Below, piece after piece: positions 1-10,515 of a DNA stretch of 64,000 bases. The notes under the pieces are model-generated. The model made no database searches, was not told the DNA's origin, and saw only the letters and a list, made by a program, of their open reading frames with translations. Positions within the stretch are counted from its first letter, which is position 1, and every line of letters begins with the position of its first letter. The position numbers and the translations under genes were made by a program. This stretch comes from Hyperoplus lanceolatus (taxonomy: Eukaryota > Chordata > Actinopteri > Uranoscopiformes > Ammodytidae): positions 27,529,001 to 27,593,000 of the forward strand of contig CM049402.1 in the NCBI GenBank assembly GCA_026929865.2, written 5' to 3'.

Positions 1-362
1 CCGCGAAAAATTAGCACAGTATGTGATGTACAGTAGGCTTATGATTAGTGTATGAAACTGAGCACTCCTGTCTGCCTGACTGAGGCATCGGAATGAATCC
101 AATAACATGCAGAGCTTAGCTTTGTAGGCTATATAAGATCCTAATTAATTTTGTTTTGTGTTGGTTTCCATGGAAACATCCGTGGAGGCATTTTTTTATT
201 AGTTGTGAGAATGGCTTCATCCGTTTTGCAAAGGAACTCCCTATATGATAGACCTACGTGGCTTATAATAGGCCTATCTGGATTCATTTTACACAAACAC
301 ATTCGTTCTCGCACTTCATGCATGTGCCGACGGAGTCGTCGTTTTTCGTTTCTCCACTTTCT
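1..362. other. No recognisable feature
   Basis: I see no gene, RNA or simple repeat here. Short motifs such as AGGCCTAT recur and give it a repeat-like texture, so it may be an extension of the decayed DNA transposon that follows, but no terminus could be identified. Confidence 0.4.
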
Positions 363-1935
363 GGCCCTCATTTATCAACCTTGCGTAGACCAGAAATGTG
401 GGTGTACGCACATGTCCACGCAAACCTCGGCATGTATCAATATGGACGTGAGCGTAGGATACGCTCAAATCCCACGCCAGCTCTCAGCTCGTGTACGCAA
501 GTTTGTAAACAGCATGGACTCGCAGTGCAGGCTGTGCCGGGTAGCCGATTACTTTGTTGGACAATTATTAGAAGGTAATACAAATGCAGTGTTTGCTCAG
601 ACCGAAATAAAGATATTAATCACTTAAAATTGTGCAGCTTATGGTGTGCAACTGAGTAGGAGCACTGATTCAATAGTGCACACACCGGCCACTTAGGAGC
701 GCTGCATGGGGCTGCATAAGGGCAGGTGTCTCCGTCTGGAGCAGCTGGGGGGACACAGAGGCACGAGGGCTGCATTCATTCAAAATGTTAGCCACAGTAG
801 TAAATATGTAGTAGGCCTACACTGCTCTTTATGATAAAAAATACACGGCACAACATTCAGCTTAACATTTTATTTATTTAACGCACTTTTTAGATGTTAG
901 TTCCTCTTTTAATGTGTCATTGATCGCTTAAGCGAGCGATTTATTTCCACCGTTAACCGGCACATTTTTCCGATCTGCTGGTGGAGCAGGACAGTGGGCG
1001 CTCTCACCGCTGATTGTTGCCGGGTCGGCTTGTGCAGCTGACGGCCGGGCCACTCGTGCTGTCATACAGTAAAACGCAAAATGTGTTATTTTTAGTTTTT
1101 AAACCCCTTTTGAGTAGTGCTATCTAAAAGGGCCAATACATTCTAATCATTCAAATCTCTGCAGACCTGTATTTATTTTATGGGGACCATTATTGGACAG
1201 TTGGTCCAGTCTGTTTCTCCTCTACCACTTATATTATGCCCGCACCCCCAGTTGGTTGCATCTCAGAATAGCAACACACTCATTCTAGTGGTGATTTTTG
1301 AGTCAGACCACTTTTTCTTCATCTAAGAAATGGCGACATATAATTGTATATGCTGTTTTATAGCATTTGAGCGATAGTAGCCTACTGATGTAAACCTAAA
1401 ATGCAAAATCCTCAACGCTGTTGACCGCAGCAGTTATTTCCTTCCTAACTGCTGCCTTCTGTCGTTCTTTGATGCCGCTGGTAATGCTCCGAAATGAAAC
1501 TCTTTTTTTCTACTTTCGCTGTTATTCTGTCAATTTCTACTTCAGAGAAGTTCCTCTTCTGTGCCGTAATGTGCATATCCATATCGTAAAACCTCTGGGC
1601 GAGGCCTCTAAACTGAGAAAATATAGGGGCGTGATACGATCGTTTTCAGCCGCCACATTTATCAATAATGGCCTGGCGTACGCTGAGATTGGCGAGATAC
1701 GACTGTTTGATAAATCCCACGCGATACCTGGCGTAGGGAGGTATTTGCGCCAGAATCTGCACCAGTTTCCACGCAAGTTTGATAAATGAGGGCCTCTGTG
1801 CATACGCATGGGTCAGAGTTTGCGTGGAGGACCGCACATCTTCCCGTCAAGTTTGCTTTTTATAAATCCCAATGTTTGCGTAGAAATTGGCGTGTGCCCT
1901 CTTCTGGGCGTACGCCACGTTTATAATTGCGGCCC
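363..1935 (-). mobile_element. Decayed Harbinger-type DNA transposon with subterminal repeats
   Basis: Seen: the motif GGCCCTCATTTATCAA followed by CTTGCGT lies on the plus strand at 363-386 and again, inverted with about 23 of 24 matches, at 1771-1794. A related end (GGCCGCAATTATAAACGTGG on the minus strand) closes the block near 1935. GCGTACGC-like motifs crowd both flanks. Between them, on the minus strand, is a Myb/SANT-like reading-frame fragment listed separately. Known: PIF/Harbinger elements of fish carry a HARBI1-type nuclease gene and a Myb/SANT-like gene. Inferred: this is a shrunken relic of such an element; I could not see any nuclease sequence. The doubled right end (1794 and 1935) suggests nested or duplicated termini. 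No target-site duplication was resolved, so the outer limits are approximate. Confidence 0.55.
1396..1582 (-). pseudogene. Myb/SANT-like DNA-binding protein fragment, frameshifted
   Basis: Reading from an ATG at 1582 (minus), the product begins MDMHITAQKRNFSEVEID. This resembles the KRNFSE(x)E(I/L) start of Myb/SANT-like domains (Myb_DNA-bind_5, as in NAIF1-like proteins and the second gene of Harbinger transposons). After VEKK the frame is lost in an A-rich run. The next frame continues with ITSGIK and EITAAVNSV, which fit the expected later helices of the domain, and stops at 1396. About 61 codons remain of a protein that is normally a few hundred residues. The role in intact elements is binding the transposon ends and helping the nuclease. 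This copy is broken by at least one frameshift and a loss of everything after the domain. Confidence 0.6.
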
Positions 1936-2429
1936 CAGCAAACTAGTTGTAATTCAGTTTTCATGAACAGAACATCTAGACAAACAGAATGTCAATATGT
2001 TTCTATGGAAATACACCTGCAGAAACACATTCAGAGCACTTTATAACACATTTAAGAGTCAGCACAGAACAACAACCAATCTTCTTCTTATTACTGCTTT
2101 TGAGTCTGCTTGTCATTCGTCTTCTGGAGTTTATTTTGAGACAAAAAATAGCAGCCCAGTGTAAGTTCTTGGAAAGTCATTGGAAAGTCCTTGAACACAC
2201 CATGAAAGAGACTTAAATAAAAGGTGAAATAATGTCTGATGCTGATCTTAAAAAAATTAGTTTGGAGAACGATCAGCATCAAAGTTAAATAGTACAAAAG
2301 TAATAAATCATGAAAACACAGAGGTGTGGTCCTTTTAAAGGAAGGATCAGCATTTGTAATGTTTGTCTGTGACAGGTTGTTTCTCCAGGTCTCCTCTCAG
2401 AGAACATACACATGCATGCACGCACACAC

Positions 2430-2500
<71 letters not shown>

Positions 2501-3920
2501 TTCCATCTCTGTCAATAAGTGACATTTGCCATCGCAGCCAGTCTTATAACATTAAGTCATATCATTGAAATGCGGCTCTGTGAATCTGAGCCTCAAAGCT
2601 GGGGCTCTTCTCACTTGAGTTTTGCTGACATCTTGCTGAGAGTCACCGGTTTTAAAGTTTAAACACAGACGTGTGCCTGCCTCAGTTCGCTTTCTGAATA
2701 TTTTAAGGAGAAACTTCACAGGAGGCAGATGAAGGTGAGAGGCTGCTGCCACACAGATTAAACAGAAAGCATTAAAACCGAGTTAACACCAACTCTCTGC
2801 CTCTGCGCTTAGGTGTGATGGTTTTAATCCGAGGGCCGGATTTCCAGATAGCTCTGCCTTTGTCGGTTCCACTCGGCAGTCTTTAAACATCCATGCACCT
2901 GTAGTCGGAAAGTACACCAAGAAGAAAGTTTTAATTAGGCCAAAACTTGCCAAGCTTTTTATTCTGTTCATAAAGGAAACAGGAAGAGAACTGACATCAA
3001 ACGTTGCCCAAAGACAATAAGATAAAACGCAGTATTTTCTCAAAGGCTGTGGCCTTCAAAGAAGCTCTCTTATGATAAAACAACAAATGGGTTTCATAAG
3101 ATGTGGCGATGTGATGTGGCTTTCACTGAGCGTGTGTGTGGTTCGACCACACAACTGGCTAGGATTATCATCTCCAGCTCCGTCGCTGCCTCCAGACAGG
3201 ACGGGGAGAGGACGTGCTGTTTCCCCGTACACCGCCAGACAAACAGTCTATTCTCACATCAGTCCCGTTTACACCTCTGTGCCCAGTGTTTGTGGTGAAA
3301 TCCACTCATTAGATTTCTATGTTATTGTTCGGTTATTGTTCGTAGCAGCAGCGGTGGTGTAAGAACCATCCTCGGGTGATTTCTGAAACAACTTCCTGTT
3401 GTTGTCACCCTCCTAATGAGCCGGCTGTGTGTTCCTCCTCGGCCTCTCGTTAAGTCAAACTAGTGCGCCCTCCAGAAACAACAACACAGACCCTCAGCCC
3501 CGCCCCCTTAACCGGTCGCCAGGCCGACCACAAAAAACAAAGAGACGAGGGAACATTGATGCCTACATGCTGGCTGTCCGGTCTGACTCGTGCTTTTTCA
3601 AAATAAGCTGTTTGTGTCTGTGTGTGTAATGAGAACACTGTGTTTCTGGTTCCGGACTCATCAAAAAATGGAGATCAGTTGATCGCTGCAGGTTGTTTTT
3701 CTGCCAAGTCCATGAGCGAGTCCATTGCCTGTGGATTGTTCAGTGTCTGGAACTCTAGAACAGAGGTGACTGAGCAATGTGGACGTTTTTGACAGCAGAT
3801 TACAGCTAAAAAGTTGGAGAAATTCCTTCGGATGGGCATTGGGTTTATGGAGTCTTTCCTGGGATCTGTAACCTTTTCTATGCAAAACAATGCTCATTAT
3901 TTTACTTTGTTAAAGATAAC
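1936..3920. other. Non-coding stretch, no gene seen
   Basis: Apart from the (AC)n array inside it, nothing is recognisable. Short open frames exist on both strands but show no domain, no codon pattern and no splice context. Confidence 0.4.
2431..2499. repeat. (AC)n microsatellite, 69 bp
   Basis: Uninterrupted AC dinucleotides preceded by an imperfect alternating purine-pyrimidine lead-in from about 2408 (ACACATGCATGCACGC). Confidence 0.98.
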
Positions 3921-4205
3921 ATGTTATGCTCATTTTCCGGACAAAATTGAAATGTCGGTTTCATGAAAATGTTTTAATGTTGAAGAACCCCAAAAGCTCT
4001 TTCTATTTCTCACAGTGCCATTGGTAAATCTCCTCTTTTCAACCTGTGTATAAAATGCTCCGTTTTAAAGCCTCTCTTCTCTTTAAACCCCCCTTCCAAA
4101 AAGCCCAGTCTGCTCTGATTGGCCCTGAATCTAACTTGAATCTAATTGCCAGTTAGATTCAGTGGTATCTGGGGTTATGCTTATAATAAGTGGAGGCAGT
4201 GCTAA
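3921..4205 (+). repeat. Interspersed repeat, copy A
   Basis: The block shares an ordered series of motifs with 6296-6593: ATGCTCATTTTC, TTTCTCACAG-GCCATTG, GAATCTCCT-like, AAAAAGCCCAGTCTG, CTGATTGGCCCTGAATCTAA and AGTGCTAAG. The similarity covers nearly 300 bp with small indels. I recognise the string around AAAAGCCCAGTCTGCTCTGA as belonging to a repeat common in teleost genomes. It is probably a non-autonomous DNA element, but no inverted ends or target duplication were found, so the class is left open. Confidence 0.65.
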
Positions 4206-4221
4206 GTAAGGTTGGTATTGA

Positions 4222-4244
4222 GGGAGGGTGGGGGGGGGGGGGGG
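4222..4244 (+). repeat. G-rich tract with a 15-G run
   Basis: GGGAGGGT followed by fifteen consecutive G. The arrangement meets the usual pattern for an intramolecular G-quadruplex. It sits just after interspersed repeat copy A. Confidence 0.85.
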
Positions 4245-6295
4245 TGGCATACCCCCTTAGGATGCCATAACATATGAATCCAACACATTCTAACATTTCC
4301 CACTGCTACTGTTGCTTCACATTAAAATACTTCCTCTGGACAGAATTCCTTGTGAAGCACAGTTTACTTGTCCCAGCTGATATGTCACAACAAAACCAGA
4401 CAATTGTCATTTTTCCATATTGCAGCATTAGTCATTTTATACTACATGTTTTTCGTTTATTTGTTTATCTTACTATCTCATTGTTATCATTTTCTTCATG
4501 AAATCCCTCCTTTTACTGCGTGGATGGGTGCAACAAGTTTGTTCAGCTGCTGCCTTAAAGTAGCAGTCAGCTCCTATAAAGCAGAAGTAGTTGAATCTAC
4601 ATCCAGTCCCCAGAGCTCGCCCCGCACCGCTCCCCTCTCATGCTCCCACTCCTGAATAATAAAATCGGAGTTGAATTATTAATGCAGATTTTTGCACACA
4701 ATCTGCAGGGGCCATTATCCACATCTGTGATGGATCTCATTTAATGCCGACAGATTAGATGGATCCACACTTCCGTCTCCATTGAGGCATGGGACCTGCC
4801 GAGGTGATTACACAAAGATAATCCGGAGTCGTCTTGATTAGCGCCCAGCTGAAAAGGTTAGCATCAAATTTTCCATATGAATGAGACCGCGGGTTGGATC
4901 TTTCTCGGACAAAAGAAATGTCATCTCCCTTGATGGACCAACCACCGGCCCCGCCCCCCACGCCATCTGCAAAAAGGTCAGGGTTCACACGGTGCGACCG
5001 AATGAGCGCTCAGACATCCACTTATCTTTTGAAAGCCCGCAAACGAGGTAATCCTCTTATTTGACACCTCAACCAGACGCTTATTTCTCGCGGCACTGTA
5101 TGCATCCGCTGGCTTGAAATTTCATGTTAAGACGAGTTTCCTTCTGTTTCCTATATACATAATATGAAGCTTAGTGCATAAAAAGGCTTTCAGCAGCAAC
5201 ACAAAATACCCAACAACTACCTCCACAAACACAGGTACCTTAGAATAAACTCACATTCACATCCATCTGTTCCTTATTTGCACCTATAAGAGTTTTAGTC
5301 ATGGATGAACACATTTTAATTTTACTTGAGTAGACATCACAAGGTCCTTAAATTTACCAATACATTTAGTTCAATCCTACAACTGACTTATGACTTAATG
5401 TTTAGATGTTAACATATTTGGGACTTCTTGTTTGGTTGAATGCATAGTTATGATGATGCCCTAAAACTGAACAACTTAGAATTAATGAAGCAATGAAGTA
5501 ATACCTGAATAAAACACATGAGAAAATTCCTTGCAAAACCACGAGACCAAGTCTTCTGTTTAAAGCAAGAGAAGCAGTTATTTTAATGGATACATTAAGA
5601 AGATTTAAGCAACGAAAGATGTTTCAGTTTGTAGTGGGGAAGAAGAGATGCTCTCTCTGCTTCACTTCCATACACTTGACACCTCCGCTTAGTGTTTCAC
5701 TGGAAAAAATGAATCAGCCGGCGCCCCGCGAGCCTGATTGTTGTGCGTGTGCTCTCGTCTTATCTGTGCTCCTGTGATCACAGTCGCTGTTAAACTCCCA
5801 CGGCAAATCACAGAGAGGAAGCAACTCCCCAGAGAACGAGCTGAGAGAACAGAAGCGCCAAAAAAAAGAAAGAAAGCATCAATTAACATGTCAGATGAGG
5901 TAGAAGAACTGTATGTATCTCCAAAATACTCCAATACCCCCTGTGGAAATAAAACAGCTCGACAATCTCTCATTGGATTTTCTATAAAGACCAAGGCCCT
6001 CACTGTGAACGGTTGCCATCTATCACTAAGAGTGAGTAAAGGTATCAGTAACACCATTAAATAACCTTTAAATGCAATTATATCAAATAAAAACAGGGAT
6101 TTTAGATTGTGCACAAACCAAGCTGGAAGGCTTCTGTTAACAAGTCTTTTTTGCACAAGCTCCAAAAAAAGACCAACATAAAATGGCTACTACTCTTGAA
6201 CCTTTTTCATCACAGTCCTGGGGCTTCATTTGCTGGATTCAATTCAAAAGGTTGGGTACAGATGAATAACAGAAAGTGCTTGCACACAAAAATAT
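4245..6295. other. Non-coding stretch with a CNE-like block
   Basis: No gene seen. The part at about 4650-4900 has no simple repeat and a balanced composition with AT-rich homeodomain-type cores (TTGAATTATTAATGC, CATTTAATGCC). It looks like conserved non-coding DNA, but conservation cannot be tested here. Confidence 0.3.
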
Positions 6296-6593
6296 GCTGA
6301 TGCTCATTTTCAGGTTCAAAAACTTAATTTGGATCTCTACGAAAAAAACAACGGTTTTCATGGTGTAGTGTCCAAAAAAAACATATTTCTCACAGCGCCA
6401 TTGCTGAATCTCCTATTTTCAGCCTCTGTCTGAAACACTCCTTTTGAGAGCCTGTCTCTTTTAAGTTCCGCCTTCCAAAAAGCCCAGTCTGTTCTGATTG
6501 GCCCTGAATCTAACTGCCGGTTTGAATTGTACTGCTAGTTAGCTTCAGGAGTATATGGGGGTGTGATTATTACAGGTGGAGGTAGTGCTAAGA
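6296..6593 (+). repeat. Interspersed repeat, copy B
   Basis: Second copy of the family at 3921-4205, same orientation, about 2.4 kb downstream. It retains ATGCTCATTTTCAGG, CTCACAGCGCCATTGCTGAA, CTCCTATTTTCAGCCTCTGT, AAAAAGCCCAGTCTGTTCTG and GGTGGAGGTAGTGCTAAG. The two copies have diverged by many substitutions and indels, so they look like independent old insertions rather than a recent tandem duplication. Confidence 0.65.
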
Positions 6594-8067
6594 TAATGAG
6601 AAAATGTTATAGTGCATTTAGCATAACAGTGGGCTTCTTATGATGTACATTCAAAACATCCTTGTTTGTAAATCCTACAGGTCGTTTGGTCGCTGTGGTG
6701 CAAACAGCAAAGCCCGAATATAGTTCCAGAAACAGTGGAAACAAAAGCAGAACTCACTGACAACCTGGCTACCTGTTATGTTTCATTGAGATCCACCAGC
6801 AGGGAGGGACTTAAAGGTCTGCAGTACATGTACGCTGGAAGGTGGTGGTAATGTATATGGGTGTCGTGACTGTCTTCAAAGATCCGTCCTGGATTAAATG
6901 TCTGTTTGGAAAGGTTAAACAGAAGCGCGAGCCCGAGCCGTTGTGCAGATGTTCCTTTTGACTCAGAGCCTCAACATCGTCTGATCCCATCACCAGATCA
7001 CTCAGCAAACCAAACCTGAAGCCCACTCCGCTTTATCAGAAGAAATCGTCTGCCTTTAATAGTTTTTTAATGAGTTTGTGGAATGCACTCTGGCGACAGT
7101 CTAATAAAGGACAAGCTCTGCACTGAGACTCCGGGCTGAATAATGTATAAGGGCAGAGGTAGCACTAATGAAAAGATGATGAGAGACATTCCTACGAGAG
7201 AGAGAGCGGGGCGAGAGGAAAGGTGTCCGGGAAAAGTTAAAAGGGAGGCCCAATTAATCTTCATGTGCTTACAGAAGAAATTAAACAAAGGCGGGGAAAA
7301 AGGACGAGCGAGAGAATGGCAGTTTGTGGAAGAAAAAAAGCAGTGAGATCCGCGGAGCTTGAAGAGACCGTCAAGGTGAACAAAGAGACTCTGCGATCTG
7401 TTTTAATGATTTCAGCCAAAGAGGCGAAAGCCGAGAGCGAAGAAAAAGGACTGCTTAAGGAAAAGTTACGTCAACTTTTAGGAAACTTCACAAACCGGGG
7501 AACCTTCAAGAACTGTGATAAAAGAAAGCACACCTTGTTGTTTGTGTGTTTAGCTCAGGGAAAGAGAGGGAGCAGAAAAGGGTTGAAGGCAGAATAAGAC
7601 AAAGTAGTAATGTAAAGGTAGAAGAGGTAGGTAAGAAACTCATATATTTTTGTTTATTATTGTTTTCCTCTCATGTCATTTATTTTATTTTATTGATCGA
7701 TTGTGCTGTGGTGTGATTGACTTGTGTATTTGACAACGACCTGCCAAAGAGACTAGAGATGGAAATCATCTCGTGGATACAATCTTGCATATTTAAATGT
7801 AAATGTTCGTCATCATGTGATGTCCCTCTTTTAAATAAACACAATCTGAAAATCTGAATCTGAGGAAGTAAAGATGCTTCAGAAGGAAAGGAGTCATAAA
7901 AAAGACAATATGAGGAAGTAGGGGATGAAAGAGCGAGAAGGAAAAGAGAAGTAGAACAGTTCAATTAGATATTAGTTCTGGTAATGAGGAGGAAGGGAAT
8001 AGACAAAAGGAGTTGATAATGAAGGAAAGGTACATCATGGATACAATGGGTGTTTGGTCAAGGACAG

Positions 8068-8070
<3 letters not shown>
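6594..8070. other. Non-coding stretch, purine-rich on the plus strand
   Basis: No gene seen. From about 7140 to 7480 and 7600 to 8010 the plus strand is markedly rich in A and G (many GAGA, AGAAA, GGAA strings), which opens spurious lysine/arginine/glutamate-rich frames. Confidence 0.4.
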
Positions 8071-8109
<39 letters not shown>

Positions 8110-8120
8110 CTGTGTGTGTG
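8071..8120. repeat. (TG)n microsatellite
   Basis: TG dinucleotides with one CC interruption near 8109. The array forms the left edge of a locally duplicated segment. Confidence 0.97.
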
Positions 8121-8395
8121 AGTTCTCACATTTCACAGCTGACTTCCCATGTTGCATCTGAACATCACATATTAGTTCAGCTCCCATGGTTTTTATCCAT
8201 CCAAGCATCCTTCAACAATTATCTGCACTCATTAAGTCTTGACATCTGTCCGTCTGGAACGCTAGATGGGCCGCCATCTCCCATCCATGTAACCTCACCA
8301 TGTGTAAATGCATCAGACAATGCAAATATGTGTGAAGAATCTGTTTTAGGCTGCACCTGAGCCGGGCCCTTAATGAAGCCAGGTCAGGCGTCGTG
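8071..8395 (+). repeat. Local duplication, copy 1 (partner at 10172-10515)
   Basis: Downstream of the (TG)n array this segment matches 10172-10515 in order: CAGCTGACT, TTGCAT, ACATCA, TTAGTTCAGCT, TATCCATCCAAGCATCCTTC, AACAATTATCTGCACTCATT, ATCCATGTAACCT, CATGTGTA, ATGTGTGAAG, ATCTGTTTTAGGCTGCACC and AAGCCAGGTCAG. Both copies begin with (TG)n, and the sequences outside the unit are unrelated. It is either a local duplication in cis or two insertions of one short repeat family. Confidence 0.8.
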
Positions 8396-8454
8396 CAGCA
8401 AGACGTCGACTCTTTGCATCCCATCAGTCGTCTGAAGTGAAGTGAAGCACGGGC

Positions 8455-8570
8455 ATGCCTCATTTCCACTGAGCGGTACAGTTTGGTTTGGAAAGGTACG
8501 TCAATCAATCATTTGCATTAAATTGACAAAGTTCAGGAAGGGTACCGAAATAAGTGTACCGTACCGCACC
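8455..8570. repeat. Possible decayed repeat with TTCCACTGAGCGGTAC motif
   Basis: TTTCCACTGAGCGGTACAG near the start and GTACCGTACCGC near the end echo a teleost repeat rich in GGTACGGTAC-type motifs. The identification is from memory and weak; no target duplication was found. Confidence 0.3.
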
Positions 8571-9479
8571 TACAGTATTTTGTTCTCCCTTTCATTTGGG
8601 GAACTAAGCGGTCGCAAAGGAGGAAAGGCAAATATGAGACATAGATGGAGGGATGATGAGATAGTAAAGGAGAGAGGTAAACAGAGGAACAATTGCTCCA
8701 CATAACACAGGAGGGGACACACTTCATCACAACAAGAGTTAGAGACAGTCTGAGGGCAGCTTTTTGAACGTTCGGTTCAGCCTTTTTAACTTCAATTTGC
8801 TTCCTTTCATTCTGGTGGCCAGCGATTAAACTCTAGTGAAAGTGTTAACAGGAGGGCGGAGGGAGGTTGAGGAGTGAGGATTAACTCAAAAGGTTATCGT
8901 ACACAGGTGGAAAAGAGCAGCCCTCATTTGCATAAAGTGCCACTTACTGCGCGCTGTGTGTCTGGCTGTGCTCCTACCTGCTCATTTATTCTCCCACATT
9001 CAAACCACCGAGGGTCACAGGTCACCGTCCGATAAGTCGCCGTGACCCCAGAGGTGGACGCTTTTGCTCTGGGTTCACCTCTTCACTGAACCCCGAATAA
9101 CTCGGAAAAATACAACCTGTGCTTTGAATTAGTCTTAGATTAAAGCAATGGATGTTCAAAATGAGTTTCATAACATTCCATTTCAACTTCTTAAATCTAA
9201 AAGTTCAGTCCGTACAGTTCCGTGCAGATTTAACTTTCTGGTTACAAAGGAAATTGAATATTATGATTACAGAAAAATAGGCTGGAAGATATCAGAAAAA
9301 GAAATACAACAGGTACGAGAGTGCAAGGAAAGGCCCAATCATGATTCTCCAACAGAAAGTAAATTATGGAGTGCGGGTAAATTCTTAGGTAAATTGTTTG
9401 AAACCCTAACCTTGAGAATACGTTCAGACAGGCAATAGATGTGTAACACGGTTTACCATCTGTCCACTTTTCATGAGCT
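8571..9479. other. Non-coding stretch, no feature seen
   Basis: No recognisable gene or repeat. A 96-codon open frame at 9148-9438 has no motif I recognise. Confidence 0.35.
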
Positions 9480-9625
9480 CAGAAAAAGCCCAATTTTCAG
9501 CATTATTATGACATATAGAGTATATTTCGACAGCTCAATAGTCCGAAATATTTCGCATTAGACCCACGGCCCATTAGTCCTACGACATTTTGTTTTTATG
9601 GTTAGGGTTAGGGTAAGGGTCAATG
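9480..9625 (+). repeat. ATTAGTCC-type motif block ending in telomere-like repeats
   Basis: Loosely repeated units (TCAATAGTCCGAAAT, GCATTAGACCCACGG, CCATTAGTCCTACGAC) lead into GGTTAGGGTTAGGGTAAGGG at about 9600-9619. The TTAGGG-like part is only two to three units, so it is not an ordinary interstitial telomere array. I have seen the same pairing of ATTAGTCC motifs with short TTAGGG runs in other fish non-coding DNA. Confidence 0.5.
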
Positions 9626-9924
9626 AATGTACTCACAAGTACACACGCGTGTTTGTGGGTATGTGTGTGCGTGTGGTTGCTGATATAACTCTGCTGCCCT
9701 CTGTCCATGGTGCTGAAATACAAGTCAAAAACAGAGAGGATGGAGGGCGCTCGTGGTTTAGTGGTTGGAGTCTAATAGGAAATATTTAGGAATATAGAAT
9801 TGCCTGAAAAAAAAGCGTCGGAATGATGGCATGGCACCAACGCTCCAGGGTATGAAATCAAACAAACGTAATAAAAAGGTGTGATAGTACCCACTCCAGA
9901 TTCACTCTCATTTAAGCACTTGTT

Positions 9925-10040
9925 CCGGCTCAGATGTGTCTCTTTTGCTGCAAGATGTTCTACTTTCCTCACCAGCTGGTCTCTAACTGTGTCTTGGTTT
10001 AGCTCAGATTTTTTGCCTGATGCTGCTGGAAACAGTGAGA
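9925..10040 (-). repeat. Fragment of an interspersed repeat (shared with 31838-31945)
   Basis: On the minus strand it contains GACACAGTTAGAGACCAGC-like sequence (9971-9993 on the plus strand) followed by GCAGCAAAAGAGACACAT. The first string is shared with 31894-31917 with one mismatch. The family resembles an acanthomorph repeat with GTTAGCGACTAGCTGGTGAA and AAGAGACAGATATTT strings. Confidence 0.5.
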
Positions 10041-10171
10041 CTGAAACAGACTGGAAAAGCATTGAAACTAGGAGCTAAAAGATCCCTTGATATATTCCTA
10101 ATCTAAAAATAAAATACTGATTAGTTTGAGGACTGAAACGTCTTCACAGTCACCTCTGTTAAACCTCTGTT

Positions 10172-10176
10172 TGTGT

Positions 10177-10229
<53 letters not shown>
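10172..10229. repeat. (TG)n microsatellite, 58 bp
   Basis: TG dinucleotides with a single A interruption at 10181; left edge of the second local-duplication copy. Confidence 0.97.
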
Positions 10230-10230
<1 letters not shown>

Positions 10231-10515
10231 TTTCTCTCATTTAACAGCTGACTGCCCTTGTTGCATTTTAACATCATACATTAGTTCAGCTTTTATGGTC
10301 TGTATCCATCCAAGCATCCTTCAACAATTATCTGCACTCATTAATTTCTCTCTCTCTGCTTGACACATTTCCATCTGGTATGTTAACCGGGGCTCCATCT
10401 CCCCCATCTTAAATCCATGTAACCTGACCATGTGTACATGCAGCAGAAATGCAAACATGTGTGAAGGATCTGTTTTAGGCTGCACCGGGCCGGCTTTTAA
10501 TAAAGCCAGGTCAGA
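10172..10515 (+). repeat. Local duplication, copy 2 (partner at 8071-8395)
   Basis: Same orientation as copy 1, start-to-start distance about 2.1 kb. It differs by substitutions and by a CT-rich insertion after the CTGCACTCATTAA string. Shared strings include ATCCATCCAAGCATCCTTCA, ACAATTATCTGCACTCATTA and ATCTGTTTTAGGCTGCACC. Confidence 0.8.

Noticed and set aside
9600..9619. Interstitial telomeric sequence
   Set aside because: Only two exact TTAGGG-type units; kept as part of a motif block rather than called telomeric.
9748..9775. GTGGTTTAGTGGTTGGAG, similar to a tRNA/SINE A box
   Set aside because: No B box follows at the right distance and no SINE body is present.
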